Of a DNA stretch of 64,000 bases, positions 63,906-64,000 are shown in pieces. Each line of letters begins with the position of its first letter. Position 1 is the stretch's first letter. Below the pieces are notes generated by a model. That model worked only from the letters and a program-made list of their open reading frames with translations, was not told the origin of the DNA and did no database searches. Source of the stretch: Halobacteriovorax sp. DA5 (GTDB lineage Bacteria > Bdellovibrionota > Bacteriovoracia > Bacteriovoracales > Bacteriovoracaceae); assembly GCF_002903145.1 (NCBI RefSeq), contig NZ_PPDJ01000002.1:434001-498000 (forward strand). Reading direction: 5' to 3'. Made by a program: the position numbers and the translations under genes.

Positions 63906-64000
63906 ATGAAATTAATTAAACTTGTAACACTTGCTTCGGCACTTAGCTTCAGCTCTTTTGCAGCAGATTCTACTGCAAATGGGTCAATCACACTTTCTGG
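63906..64000 (+). CDS. Secreted subunit-like protein, N-terminus only (cut by window edge)
   Basis: After AAGGAGAAGAC the ATG at 63906 opens a frame with a signal peptide (MKLIKLVTLASALSFSSFA) and the mature start ADSTANGSITLSG, a Ser/Thr-rich beta strand as at the N-terminus of pilin-type subunits. Position after the chaperone-like gene suggests the structural subunit of the system. Only 31 codons are in the window. Confidence 0.6.
   Translation, partial: MKLIKLVTLASALSFSSFAADSTANGSITLS

Noticed and set aside
1..64000. tRNA, rRNA, CRISPR, insertion sequences, prophage or c-di-GMP riboswitch
   Set aside because: I looked for cloverleaf arms, spaced direct repeats, transposase motifs, terminal repeats and the GEMM core and found none; weak tRNA candidates could be missed by eye.

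Overview
The window looks like chromosome from a Bdellovibrionota bacterium, most likely the Bacteriovoracales (Halobacteriovorax/Bacteriovorax type). The grounds are an AT-rich genome, a complete-looking lower mevalonate operon (a reported signature of predatory bacteria), many secreted or outer-membrane proteins without clear homologues, two PilZ-GAF-AAA proteins and a very large multi-repeat surface protein. Family calls come from reading translations by eye; no database was searched. I see no rRNA, tRNA, CRISPR array or insertion sequence.

Layout. 1-2252 (-): two genes for secreted/barrel proteins, one cut by the window edge. 2355-3494 (+): a small protein and thioredoxin reductase. 3527-7275: a divergent pair of PilZ-GAF-AAA proteins whose AAA parts look inactive. 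7402-9208 (+): a crotonase-fold protein and two tandem secreted paralogues. 9242-15377 (-): mevalonate operon (type 2 IPP isomerase, HMG-CoA reductase, GYDIA kinase, diphosphomevalonate decarboxylase, mevalonate kinase) behind an RsmI-like methyltransferase. 15432-18948: an RNA methyltransferase facing two U32 proteins. 19014-23255 (+): SGNH-like protein, cyclic-nucleotide-binding protein and P-type ATPase. 23300-28540: malate dehydrogenase, a basic protein, an XRE regulator, a guanine deaminase-like enzyme and NfeD. 28714-39739: slipin and a run of mostly uncharacterised envelope genes, MgtC, an App1-type phosphatase and an NTN-hydrolase-like protein. 39959-42793 (+): phosphonate-type ABC transporter. 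42874-49652: lipoproteins, bacterioferritin, FecR-barrel protein, a histidine kinase with a stand-alone copy of its sensor domain, and a split YeeE/YedE transporter divergent from a Crp/Fnr regulator. 50438-64000 (+): a giant surface protein (interrupted by a frameshift), an usher-like barrel, a chaperone-like protein and the start of a subunit-like gene.

Most interesting. The 50-64 kb operon reads as an undescribed adhesin or fibre assembly system: giant tip/adhesin-like protein, outer-membrane barrel, periplasmic chaperone, small secreted subunit. A sigma-28 (FliA)-type promoter lies upstream, and similar elements lie before both PilZ-GAF-AAA genes and a small lipoprotein gene. In Bdellovibrio FliA drives the free-swimming attack phase, so these genes may belong to an attack-phase, c-di-GMP-linked surface programme; this is inference. 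A second clear regulatory unit is the perfect FNR-type box at 49012-49025, placed to repress the Crp/Fnr gene and activate the divergent transporter.
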